A stretch of DNA of 64,000 nt. It comes from Dehalococcoidia bacterium (lineage in GTDB: Bacteria; Chloroflexota; Dehalococcoidia; Bin125). Numbering within the stretch: the stretch's first letter is position 1; every line of letters starts with the position of its first letter. A model generated the notes under the pieces. It was not told the origin of the DNA and did not search any database. It saw nothing but the letters and a program-made list of their open reading frames with translations. Both the position numbers and the translations under genes were made by a program. Location: contig JAJDYG010000033.1 in the NCBI GenBank assembly GCA_022822855.1, forward strand, positions 175,256-239,255. The letters run 5' to 3'. Below are positions 1-7,559 of the stretch, piece after piece.

Positions 1-384
1 CCACTGACTGCGCCGAAGCGCTGCCAGGATTCCCAGCGGCACCGAGATCATCGTCGCAATGATCAGCCCGAGGATGGCCAGCTCCATCGTCACGTCGAGC
101 CGGCGCGCCAGATCGTCGCCAACGCTGCGCTGCGTCCTCAGCGACTCGCCGAAATCACCTTGCAGCGCTGCTCCCAGCCACTTGCCGAAGTAGACGAAGA
201 ACGGGTCCTCCAGCCCCAGCTCCTCGCGCAGGCGCTCCTTTTCGCGATCGTCGTAGAACGCCTCGGCTGCCAGCACATCGACGACATCGCCGGGCAGCGT
301 GCGCATCATCCCGGCGACCAGCACGCTGATGCCCAGCAGCGTCAGCGCGGCGAGCAACAGCCGACGCAGCAGATAGCCACGCAT
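1..384 (-). CDS. Peptide/oligopeptide ABC transporter permease (DppB/OppB type), partial
   Basis: N-terminal 128 codons of an inner-membrane permease that would import peptides or similar solutes; the reading frame is still open at base 1, so the rest lies outside the window. The ATG (complement of 382-384) is followed by a first membrane segment at residues about 9-26, a soluble region containing a typical LPGD motif, and a second membrane segment starting near residue 103, the usual start of the BPD_transp_1 (DppB) family. It lies 65 bases downstream of the binding-protein gene on the same strand, so the two probably form one operon. The exact substrate cannot be read from the sequence. Confidence 0.9.
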   Translation of the reverse strand, partial: MRGYLLRRLLLAALTLLGISVLVAGMMRTLPGDVVDVLAAEAFYDDREKERLREELGLEDPFFVYFGKWLGAALQGDFGESLRTQRSVGDDLARRLDVTMELAILGLIIATMISVPLGILAALRRSQW

Positions 385-449
385 TCGGCCGCCTCCCTAT
401 CGCTGTGCGAGCTTCAGCGATCGGCCCCAGTCAGGCCGACAAGCCGGGC

Positions 450-2321
450 CTACAGGTTGTTGAACCACATGTCCTCGAGCGACGGCGACGGAGCGAAGGT
501 CTGGATGAACTGCACGCCCGAGAGCTCCGGCCGCGCGATCTGGGAGACCGGCGGATTCACCCAGGGCACCGAGTACATCTGCTCGGCGATGTGCAACTGC
601 AGGTCGTAGATCTGCTTCTTGCGAGCCTCGACGTCGCTCTCCGTGCGCTGCATGTCGAGCAGCTCGGACATCCGCGCGTCGTCGGCCATCAGCTCGCCGT
701 TGGGAATCGGCGAGCGCGGGCTGTCGGGAATGAAGACGTTGCGCAGCGCCTCGTCCGGCTCAATCGAGGCCACCGACAGCGTGTGACCGATCACGCCGGT
801 CGTGCTGCCGTTGAAGATCGTCGAGTAGTGAACCGTCGGCTCGTTGACGACCAGTTCGACCTCAATGCCAACCTGCAGCAGGTTGGCCTGGACGACCTGC
901 GACTGCTCGGCGAAGATCGGACCATACGCGGTCGTCGTGTGCAGCGGCACCGGTCCGACGCCGTCGATCCCGGCTGCGTCGAGCAGTTGCATCGCCCGCT
1001 CCGGGTTGTAGTTGTAGTACTCGCCCAGCGCCGCGTCCTCCTTCGGATCGACCCACCAGCCGGGCATCGGCGGCAGCGCCGTCGACCATTTCCCGGTGTC
1101 GAGCGCGCCGCCGACGGCGAGGATCGAGTCACGGTCAATCGCCGACGACATCGCCTGCCGCACCCGAGGATCGGTGAACGGCTCCATGCCGATGTCGGGG
1201 AACACGCCGCCGATCACGAGACTCGGTTCGAACTCCCAGGTCGCGCCGGGAATCCCGTTCTCCAGCTCCTCCACGATCGGCGGGGCGACGCCGAACCAGC
1301 TCGTATTCAGCTCGCCGCTCAGGTACGCGGCCGCAATCGCCGAGTTGTCGCCGATGAAGTTGATCACCAGCGAGTCGACGTACGGCTTCGGCGCGTCGAA
1401 GTAGTCCGGATTGCGCTTGTAGACCACGCGCGAACCGGGCTCGTACTCGTCCAGCAGGAACGGCCCGGCGCTGATCATCGTCTGCCGCGACATTTCGTCC
1501 TCGAGCAATTCAGGCGGCATCACATACGGTCCGGCGTGGTGACCGGCATAGAGCAGGAACGGCGCCAGCCCGGCAGTCAGGTCGAAGCGCACGGTGCGGT
1601 CGTCCGTCGCCTCGACCCCCGCCAGACTCGGCAGGATCGCGCCGCGGTTCGGATAGCCCGCGTAGCGGTCGCCGGCGAACGAGAAGGCCACATCCTCGGC
1701 CGTCACCTTGCGACCGTCGACCGGAGCCCGGTCCTCCCAGACCGCGTTGTCCTTGATCACGAACACGTACGTCGCGTCGTCCGGTTGCTCGACCGAGTCC
1801 GCCAGCCAGAGCTCCGGCTGGAAGTCGATCGAGGACTGTCCCGGCTCGTTCGCGAACTGCGTCAGCATCGGGTAACAATTGTGCCCGTGCAGGAACGCCT
1901 TGTAGCCGAACGTCAGGAAGCCGTCGAACGAGGCCAGGTCGGATGTGTCTGAGATCCGCAGCTCGCCGCCCATCGCCGGACCGGCCTGCTGCTGCTGGGC
2001 CTGCGCGACCGCGGCCTGCTGCTGCTGATCCTGCTGCTGCATCGACTGCTGTTGAGCAGCCTCGTCCGGCTGGTCAGCCTGCTGCGCCGTCTGGTCGGCA
2101 GTCTGATCCTGTTGCTGTTGTTGCTGCTGGGCGGCCTGCTGCGGCTGGTCCTGCTGCTGTTGCTGCTGAGCGACCGCCTGCTGGCCGTCGTCGTCATCGT
2201 CGCCGCAACCGACCAGGGCCAGCCCGGCAGCGCCTACTCCGGCCGTCGCCGCCGATCGCAGCACCGCCCTCCGAGACAGACGCTGCGTCCGCATTCGTGT
2301 CCAGTAGTTCGAGCTACTCAT
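450..2321 (-). CDS. ABC transporter substrate-binding lipoprotein, SBP_bac_5 family
   Basis: A 623-residue extracellular solute receptor feeding the permease that follows it. Residues 16-24 (SRRAVLRSA) form a Tat-like twin-arginine motif before a hydrophobic stretch and a lipobox ending at Cys39, so it is probably Tat-exported and lipid-anchored. Residues about 41-117 are an Asp run then a glutamine-rich, low-complexity linker, longer than usual for the family, tethering the domain to the membrane. The remainder has the two-lobe DppA/OppA layout, with RVVYKRNPDYF and a C-terminal DLQLHIAEQ segment typical of the family. Ligand uncertain: peptides, nickel and sugars are all bound by this family. 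The gene ends 65 bases before the permease start. Confidence 0.93.
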   Translation of the reverse strand: MSSSNYWTRMRTQRLSRRAVLRSAATAGVGAAGLALVGCGDDDDDGQQAVAQQQQQQDQPQQAAQQQQQQQDQTADQTAQQADQPDEAAQQQSMQQQDQQQQAAVAQAQQQQAGPAMGGELRISDTSDLASFDGFLTFGYKAFLHGHNCYPMLTQFANEPGQSSIDFQPELWLADSVEQPDDATYVFVIKDNAVWEDRAPVDGRKVTAEDVAFSFAGDRYAGYPNRGAILPSLAGVEATDDRTVRFDLTAGLAPFLLYAGHHAGPYVMPPELLEDEMSRQTMISAGPFLLDEYEPGSRVVYKRNPDYFDAPKPYVDSLVINFIGDNSAIAAAYLSGELNTSWFGVAPPIVEELENGIPGATWEFEPSLVIGGVFPDIGMEPFTDPRVRQAMSSAIDRDSILAVGGALDTGKWSTALPPMPGWWVDPKEDAALGEYYNYNPERAMQLLDAAGIDGVGPVPLHTTTAYGPIFAEQSQVVQANLLQVGIEVELVVNEPTVHYSTIFNGSTTGVIGHTLSVASIEPDEALRNVFIPDSPRSPIPNGELMADDARMSELLDMQRTESDVEARKKQIYDLQLHIAEQMYSVPWVNPPVSQIARPELSGVQFIQTFAPSPSLEDMWFNNL

Positions 2322-2392
2322 GGGTCACCTCCCGGTTGTTTCCGGGAGGCTAGCGATTTAAGATCGCGCCCGTCGAAGCCTGCCTGAACGAA

Positions 2393-2878
2393 TCAAACCG
2401 CGCCGAACAGCCTCAGGAGAATGGCGATCATCCCACCGACTATGGCGGTTCCCAGCGTGACGCTGATGCTGATCACCACAATCATCAATTGCCGGTGGCG
2501 CGCTCGCGCCTCGGGTCGCTCCTCCTCGACACGCCTCTCCAACTGGCGTATCAGCTCCTCCAACCGGCCTATCTGACTCTCAAGACCGGCGATGTCCTGC
2601 TTCATCTCGCTGCGTAGCTCGGACATCTTCGCATCCTGCTCGATGGCTAGCCGCCGCACTTCTTGCCGCGGCTCGGAAGTCTTAGCGTCCTGTTGCACGG
2701 CAAGCCGCTCGATTTCTCCACGCAACAACTCTGTCGCGTGCGATACCTCCCGCTCCACATCCTCGACCGTCGCCGCGTTCTCGGCCCGATCAATCGCCAG
2801 CGCCACGCGGTGCGCACGGTCAGCCGGCATCCCGACGCCAACCAGCGCCTCCTCGATCTCTTCGACCGACAGCACCAT
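2393..2878 (-). CDS. Coiled-coil protein with C-terminal membrane anchor (DUF1640/CCDC90-like)
   Basis: A 161-residue protein of unknown function. Residues about 5-45 are a short helical head with VGMPADRAHRVALAID, residues about 45-125 are a heptad-rich, strongly charged coiled coil with an internal repeat (RLAVQQDAK and RLAIEQDAK), and residues 131-157 are a single membrane helix at the C terminus. This layout resembles the DUF1640/CCDC90 family, which forms trimeric coiled-coil head-neck-stalk-anchor proteins. It lies alone between the ABC operon and a PhyH gene on the same strand. The family assignment is an inference from architecture. Confidence 0.75.
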   Translation of the reverse strand: MVLSVEEIEEALVGVGMPADRAHRVALAIDRAENAATVEDVEREVSHATELLRGEIERLAVQQDAKTSEPRQEVRRLAIEQDAKMSELRSEMKQDIAGLESQIGRLEELIRQLERRVEEERPEARARHRQLMIVVISISVTLGTAIVGGMIAILLRLFGAV

Positions 2879-2924
2879 TCTGCCGCTCCTGCGGCCAGTC
2901 TAAGCCTCGGCGCGGTCTCTATCG

Positions 2925-3839
2925 CTACCCCTTCCGATCCTCGTAGGTGTCGAAGAAGCGGTTCTTGACCGTCTTCTGGTTCTCGTAGATTGAGCCCTGC
3001 TTTGGGGAGGCCGGCAGGGGCAGATAGGCGGGGACCTCGGTCTGGCGCGGCTGCTCGACGTGCTCGCCCGCGCACATGAAGCCCTTGTACTGGTCCAGCG
3101 TCATCTTGCCCAGACCCATGATCGGCCAGGCGTCGGCGGCGGCGTAGCCGAACAGCAGCAGGCGACGCGGATTCTCCGAGCGGTTCAAGGCCGAGCCGTG
3201 CATCGTCCGCACGTGGTGGAACGAGACCGAGCCGGCCGGACCTTCCAGCGCGACCAGGTCCTTCTCCATGTCCCAGTCAAACTCCTCGGGCTCCACCGCG
3301 CCGGTGAAGTAACGCTCCTCTGGGTGGTGATGGTCGTAGATCGCGCGCTTATGCGATCCGGGTACGACCAGCAGCGGGCCATTGATCGCGTAGCAGTCGT
3401 CGAGCAGGATGCCCGCCGCGACCAGGTCGTCGTTGGTGTGCGGGTAGAACGGCCAGTCCTGGTGCCACTCGACCGGCGCGCCGTACTCGGCCGCCTTCAT
3501 GTTCAGCTTGTCGTTCTGCAGCCGCACGTTGGGGCCGATCAGCGCCGTTACGACCTCCATCAAGACCGGATGCTGGGCTAGCTCACGGAAGAACGGCCAG
3601 TGCCACGAGGGCGACTTCAGCCGCCGCACGCGAGGCTCCTCCGGCGTGTGCGAGTCCTCCAGGTCGTACTGAGCATTGTGGTCGGTCAGCCCCGCCGCCT
3701 CGGCCACGATCCGGTCGGTCTCGTCGCGCAGCGCTTGCAGCACGTCGTCCGGCAGCAGCTTCGGCATCAGCAGGAAGCCGTTCTCGTGATAGAACTCAAC
3801 CTGCTCCTGGGTCACGGTCGGTGCGGCGGCGGTGGTCAT
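2925..3839 (-). CDS. Phytanoyl-CoA dioxygenase (PhyH) family protein
   Basis: A 304-residue Fe(II)/2-oxoglutarate-dependent oxygenase that would hydroxylate an unknown small molecule in the cytoplasm. The iron triad is visible as H126-x-D128 in EWHQDWPFYPH and the distal His214 in MHGSALNR; Arg225/226 (ENPRRLLL) is the expected 2-oxoglutarate carboxylate ligand. The length fits the family (about 250-320). PhyH-like proteins act on many substrates besides phytanoyl-CoA, so the substrate stays open. The gene is monocistronic, with a 398-base repeat-bearing gap upstream. A second, divergent family member lies at 11444-12349. Confidence 0.92.
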   Translation of the reverse strand: MTTAAAPTVTQEQVEFYHENGFLLMPKLLPDDVLQALRDETDRIVAEAAGLTDHNAQYDLEDSHTPEEPRVRRLKSPSWHWPFFRELAQHPVLMEVVTALIGPNVRLQNDKLNMKAAEYGAPVEWHQDWPFYPHTNDDLVAAGILLDDCYAINGPLLVVPGSHKRAIYDHHHPEERYFTGAVEPEEFDWDMEKDLVALEGPAGSVSFHHVRTMHGSALNRSENPRRLLLFGYAAADAWPIMGLGKMTLDQYKGFMCAGEHVEQPRQTEVPAYLPLPASPKQGSIYENQKTVKNRFFDTYEDRKG

Positions 3840-3930
3840 GGGAACTCCTCGAGTCGATACACCGCCAAGAATAGAGCCTCAGTCCCAGCCAAGATGACAG
3901 CGTCATGTCCGCGTCCCCTTCGCCAGGTTT

Positions 3931-3976
3931 CTCCCCCGCGCAGCGGGGGAGATGTCACGAAGTGACAAAGGGGGGT
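3931..3976. repeat. Dispersed hairpin repeat (GTCACGAAGTGAC type), copy 1
   Basis: A short hairpin CTCCCCC-GCGCA-GCGGGGGAG followed by TGTCACGAAGTGAC and a G-run. The same arrangement recurs at 58172-58212 and 59447-59487, always between genes. TCACGAAGTGA is itself a small inverted repeat. REP-like intergenic element; function unknown. Confidence 0.85.
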
Positions 3977-4014
3977 CCCTCCGAGGCTGGGTGTGCGCTC
4001 CCCCTCCTCCCTCC

Positions 4015-4045
4015 GATGCCCCGTGCTTGACACGGGGCCCAGACC
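4015..4045. repeat. Palindromic repeat CCCCGTGCTTGACACGGGG with CCCAGA tail, solo copy
   Basis: A 7-bp palindrome CCCCGTG/CACGGGG around a TTGA-like loop, followed by CCCAGA. It is the basic unit seen in the arrays at 23.3 and 31.1 kb and inside the MITE-like elements. The rest of the gap 3840-4237 shows no gene; its upstream half (3900-3976) holds the other hairpin repeat. Confidence 0.85.
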
Positions 4046-4237
4046 ACCCAACTCCGCCAAGCCAACCACCGCCCGCCTCACCTCAGACCGGCGCAACCAA
4101 CATGTCCCAGTCCCCGCTTCATGCGGGGACCCGCTCCCTCCCCCTCCGCAAACCCCAACACACACCCACACCCCACACCGAACGCCGGTTCGCATACCAT
4201 TGTCCCCATTCGCACCGCAAGAACAGGAGTTCCGCCA

Positions 4238-4657
4238 ATGCCCCGCGACGCCGCCATCGCCCACGCCAACCCCCCGCTCCCCTTCACCAGGGACGCCATC
4301 GTCAACCAGCTCCGCCACCAGGCCACCAACGGACCCGCCTACGTCCAGCACAGCGCGACCAAGGCCCTCGCCCACCTCAAGGGCCTCTACGCCGAGGCCC
4401 GCTACGAGGCCCGGCTCGCCTACGAGGCCGCCCGCGACGCCCTCCGCGACGCTGCTCAGCAGGCCGCCCAGAAGATCAGCTCCGACCACCAGCCGATCGC
4501 TCACACTCCGAACCGTGGGCCGATCACCGAAGAAGAAATGCGACTCGCTGACGAGTACTTCGGCATAACCAGCAACGAGACCAGCAACGGGACCCCCGAC
4601 GAGGAGGCAGGCGACGAAGAGAGCCACTCCGGGGAGACTGAGGACGAACCTCCCTAA
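4238..4657 (+). CDS. Small Ala-rich hypothetical protein with acidic C terminus
   Basis: A 139-residue protein I do not recognise. An in-frame open stretch extends further upstream, but the ATG at 4238 is preferred because AGGAG lies at 4225-4229, eight bases upstream, and the upstream residues are Pro/Thr-rich read-through of repeat DNA. Residues about 40-85 form an Ala/Arg/Glu-rich helix (YEARLAYEAARDALRDAAQ), and the last 40 residues are strongly acidic (Glu, Asp, Ser, Thr). Predicted cytoplasmic, no membrane segment. A T7 run follows the gene at 4702-4708. Confidence 0.65.
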   Translation: MPRDAAIAHANPPLPFTRDAIVNQLRHQATNGPAYVQHSATKALAHLKGLYAEARYEARLAYEAARDALRDAAQQAAQKISSDHQPIAHTPNRGPITEEEMRLADEYFGITSNETSNGTPDEEAGDEESHSGETEDEPP

Positions 4658-4675
4658 TACCCGGGACAGGTCCGC

Positions 4676-4708
4676 GCGTGCCGCCGCGGCGCCGCCCGCC
4701 GTTTTTTT
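4676..4708 (+). terminator. Probable intrinsic terminator
   Basis: A very GC-rich self-complementary stretch (GCCGCCGCGGCGCCGC) is followed by seven T at 4702-4708, 19 bases after the stop of the small gene. It would end transcription before the gamma-glutamyltransferase-like gene. Confidence 0.5.
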
Positions 4709-4822
4709 CCGGCCTACCGGCGATCCCGCTCTTCCAATCGCTCCTCAGCGCCCCCTGCCCCAAAGAGATCGCTAGATGCGACGGGGATCGGAGGAACGTG
4801 CCCCGCGCCTAGACTGTGCCGC

Positions 4823-6457
4823 ATGACGAACCTCCCCACACACCCCTTCCGCTTCGAATCGCGACGCTCCCCGGTGCTCTCGACCAAAGGCATCGTCGCG
4901 ACCAGCCAACCGCTCGCCTCGATGGCCGGACTGCGCATCCTCCGCGAGGGCGGCAACGCCGCCGACGCCGCCGTCGCCGCTGCGGCCACCCTCGCGGTGA
5001 CCGAACCAACCTCGACCGGGATCGGCGGCGACTGTTTCGCGCTCTTCTACAACGCAGAGGACCAATCGGTGTCCGCGCTCAACGGCAGCGGGCGCGCGCC
5101 GGCCGCGCTCGATCTCGACGTGGTCGAACGCTGCGGAGGCTGGGAGCGCCAGGGCCCGCACGCCGTGACGGTGCCCGGCTCAATCATGGGCTGGCACGAC
5201 ACCGTCACCCGCTTCGGCCGGATGCCGCTCGCCGACGTCCTCCAACCCGCGATCGAGCACGCCGAGCAGGGCTTCGCGATGACCCCCGCGATCGCCCGGG
5301 GCTGGCACTTCCAGGCGGAGCTGCTTGCCGAGAAGGGCCCCGCCGGACACGACCTGCTGCTCAACGGCAAGGCGCCGCGGGCCGGCGAGGTCTGGACCAA
5401 CCAGCACATCGCCAACGTCATGCGCGAAGTCGCCGAGGGTGGCCCCGAAGCCTTCTACCAGGGACGACCGGCCGAGCGCATCGTGGAGGCGCTCGAGGAG
5501 CACGGCGGTGTGATGTCGCCCAGCGATCTCGCCAACCACTGCTCCACCTTCGACGAAGCGATCTCAACGACCTACCGCCGACACCGGATCTGGGAGTGCC
5601 CGCCCAACGGTCAGGGCATCACCACGCTGATGGCGCTCAACATCCTCGAAGGCTTCGAGATCGGCGAGTACGAGGACCGCTCGCCCGAGGTGCTGCACAT
5701 CGTCATCGAGGCCCTCCGCCTCGCCTTCGCCGACGCCCGCGCCCTAGTCGCCGACCCGGCCAAGACCGACGTGCCCGTCGAAGAGATGCTGAGCAAGAAG
5801 TACGCCGCCAAGCGACGCCAACTGATCTGCGCCGACCAGGCCATCGAACTCGCTTCCTCGGGCTTCCTGCCCGGCCAGTCCGATACCGTCTATCTCTCAG
5901 CGGCCGACGGTGACGGCAACGCCTGCTCCTTCATCAACTCAAACTACGAGGGTTTCGGAAGCTGCATCGTCCCGCGCGAGTGCGGCTTCAGCCTGCAAAA
6001 CCGGGGAGCCGGGTTCGTGGTCGACGACCCGGACCATCCCAACGCGCTCGCCGGCGGCAAGCGGCCCTATCACACGATCATGCCCTCAATGATCACCCGC
6101 CACGACGGCAGCCTCTTCGCCAGCTACGGAGTCATGGGCGGCTGGAACCAGCCCCAGGGCCAGACCCAGGTCGTGCTCAACCTGATCGACCGGGGCATGG
6201 ACGCCCAGACCGCGATCGACTCGCCCCGAGTCTCGATGTACGAAGAACCGCCCAACGGACCGATCTACGTCGAGGAGACCTTCGGCGTCGAGGTGCTGGC
6301 CAGGCTGGCAGAACTCGGCCATCCCGTCGTCCCCGCCAGCGGAGCGATCCGCACCGGAGTCGTCGGCAAGGGCCAGATCATCGTCCGCGATCCCGAACGA
6401 GGAGTCCTCTGGGGAGGCTCCGACCCCCGAGCCGACGGCTGCGCCGTCCCGCTGTAG
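4823..6457 (+). CDS. Gamma-glutamyltransferase family protein
   Basis: A 544-residue Ntn-hydrolase of the GGT family, which splits gamma-glutamyl bonds (glutathione and related amides) or, in relatives, other amides. Visible family blocks are the N-terminal GGNAADAAVA (43-52) and TGIGGDCF (65-72), the large-subunit segment, and the autocleavage site where Thr355 (SDTVYLSAADGDGN) would become the N-terminal nucleophile of the small subunit. A C-terminal GQIIV/GGSDPRADG block completes it. There is no signal peptide, unlike periplasmic GGTs, so it probably works in the cytoplasm. Substrate is open: this subclass includes amidases distinct from true GGT. Monocistronic. Confidence 0.92.
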   Translation: MTNLPTHPFRFESRRSPVLSTKGIVATSQPLASMAGLRILREGGNAADAAVAAAATLAVTEPTSTGIGGDCFALFYNAEDQSVSALNGSGRAPAALDLDVVERCGGWERQGPHAVTVPGSIMGWHDTVTRFGRMPLADVLQPAIEHAEQGFAMTPAIARGWHFQAELLAEKGPAGHDLLLNGKAPRAGEVWTNQHIANVMREVAEGGPEAFYQGRPAERIVEALEEHGGVMSPSDLANHCSTFDEAISTTYRRHRIWECPPNGQGITTLMALNILEGFEIGEYEDRSPEVLHIVIEALRLAFADARALVADPAKTDVPVEEMLSKKYAAKRRQLICADQAIELASSGFLPGQSDTVYLSAADGDGNACSFINSNYEGFGSCIVPRECGFSLQNRGAGFVVDDPDHPNALAGGKRPYHTIMPSMITRHDGSLFASYGVMGGWNQPQGQTQVVLNLIDRGMDAQTAIDSPRVSMYEEPPNGPIYVEETFGVEVLARLAELGHPVVPASGAIRTGVVGKGQIIVRDPERGVLWGGSDPRADGCAVPL

Positions 6458-6466
6458 GGGTCCGTA

Positions 6467-6865
6467 TCAGCGTCGAGCGTCGATTCGATCCAACTGGCCC
6501 GACCAATCCAGGATCTGACGGTCGCTGGTGACCAATGTGTGTCCGGCTAAGGCTGTGGCCACGATGATTCGGTCAGCGGGGTCGCCGTGCAGGTCAGGAA
6601 GAAGTCCGGCACGTATACCGATCTCGCCGTCAAGCGGAATCTCGATGAGTCCGCCCGCGAGCAACCGCTGTCTCCAAGCGCCGATTTCCAGCCTTACGCC
6701 AAGTCGGCCCTTGGACTGGAGCATGGCAAGCTCCCAGAACGTCATGGACGATACCGCCACTTCGCTGCTTGCCCATGCTGTTCTCACAAGGGAGGTAGCC
6801 CGGGAGCCTAGCTGACTGTCGCCGAATCGGAACCAGACCAGTACATGGGTGTCGAGCTGGATCAC
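6467..6865 (-). CDS. PIN-domain toxin, VapC family
   Basis: A 132-residue PIN-fold ribonuclease, the likely toxin of a type II toxin-antitoxin pair. The acidic metal-binding residues are visible: Asp5 (LDTH), Glu45 (TFWEL), Asp98 (DPADRIIVATA) and Asp115 (TSDRQIL). Length is typical of VapC. Its start overlaps the stop of the upstream antitoxin by four bases (ATGA), the usual translational coupling for such pairs. RNA target cannot be deduced. Confidence 0.93.
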   Translation of the reverse strand: MIQLDTHVLVWFRFGDSQLGSRATSLVRTAWASSEVAVSSMTFWELAMLQSKGRLGVRLEIGAWRQRLLAGGLIEIPLDGEIGIRAGLLPDLHGDPADRIIVATALAGHTLVTSDRQILDWSGQLDRIDARR

Positions 6866-7167
6866 TTCAGCCGTTCATCCCACTTGCGGTCCCATTTCTC
6901 TTCCCAGTCAGGGTCGACAGGAGCGTCCAAGTCGTCGTACCAGAGGATGATGTCGCGGTCAGCGCCCCACGGGTCGGGAGAGGGCGGCCCGTTTCGGGTG
7001 GGTTCGACGTCGGAGCAAGGGACGAGGCGGGAGACGGGGCGGCCGTCCTTGGTGATGATGATGGATTCGCCTGTCTCGGCGACTTCTTCGATCAGGGAGA
7101 GGCAGCGGGCCTCGAAGTCGGAAGCGTTGACGGTGCGTGGTAGGCTGTTGCGCGGTTCAGTGGTCAT
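6862..7167 (-). CDS. Antitoxin of Phd/YefM type
   Basis: A 101-residue partner of the PIN toxin. The N-terminal half carries the Phd/YefM signature: NASDFEARCLSLIEEVAETG followed by the strand-turn ITKDGRPVSRLVP, which forms the DNA-binding dimer fold. The C-terminal part (about 60-101, rich in Trp, Asp and Pro) would wrap around the toxin. Antitoxin precedes toxin, with a four-base overlap, and such proteins usually repress their own promoter. Confidence 0.9.
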   Translation of the reverse strand: MTTEPRNSLPRTVNASDFEARCLSLIEEVAETGESIIITKDGRPVSRLVPCSDVEPTRNGPPSPDPWGADRDIILWYDDLDAPVDPDWEEKWDRKWDERLK

Positions 7168-7234
7168 GCTCTGACCGTACTACGGCGAAGGCGCGCGGAT
7201 CGGGTTGCGAGTCGTTGGCTTCGGGACCGGCTGC

Positions 7235-7546
7235 CTAGAAGCCGCTGCCGATGTCGCCGCCGAACCCACCGCCTCCGTCGAAGCCGCCGCCGGTGTCGTG
7301 CGGACCTCCGTGGTGTCCGCCGTCGAAGTGGCCGCCAGGATCGTAGCCGGCGACGCTTTGTCCCGCATCTCCGGTGTGGTGGTCGCCGACCATGTATCCG
7401 ACGGCGGCCGCTCCCAGGAACCAGGTCCAGGTGTTGTCCTGCCAGTCGCGTACCCTCGCGTTCGCACGGCGTCCAAACAGCCGCGAGACCATCCGAAGCG
7501 GGATGAACACAACCAGCGTGACGATCTCCATGATCAGTGTCTTCAC
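7235..7546 (-). CDS. Small hydrophobic protein with Gly/His/Asp-rich tail
   Basis: A 103-residue protein. Residues 1-20 are hydrophobic (MKTLIMEIVTLVVFIPL), a second hydrophobic patch is at about 40-54 (TWFLGAAAVGYMVGD), and residues 58-103 are a Gly, His and Asp-rich tail with GGFDGGGGFGGD. The layout resembles small membrane proteins with a flexible cytoplasmic or surface tail. It is 13 bases downstream of the ABC exporter stop, on the same strand, so it may be co-transcribed with it. Function unknown. Confidence 0.65.
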   Translation of the reverse strand: MKTLIMEIVTLVVFIPLRMVSRLFGRRANARVRDWQDNTWTWFLGAAAVGYMVGDHHTGDAGQSVAGYDPGGHFDGGHHGGPHDTGGGFDGGGGFGGDIGSGF

Positions 7547-7559
7547 GATTGCCTCCTGG

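Noticed and set aside
405..1952. Long plus-strand open frame opposite the substrate-binding protein
   Set aside because: Arg/His/Val-rich shadow of a well-recognised minus-strand gene; GC-rich DNA gives such frames.
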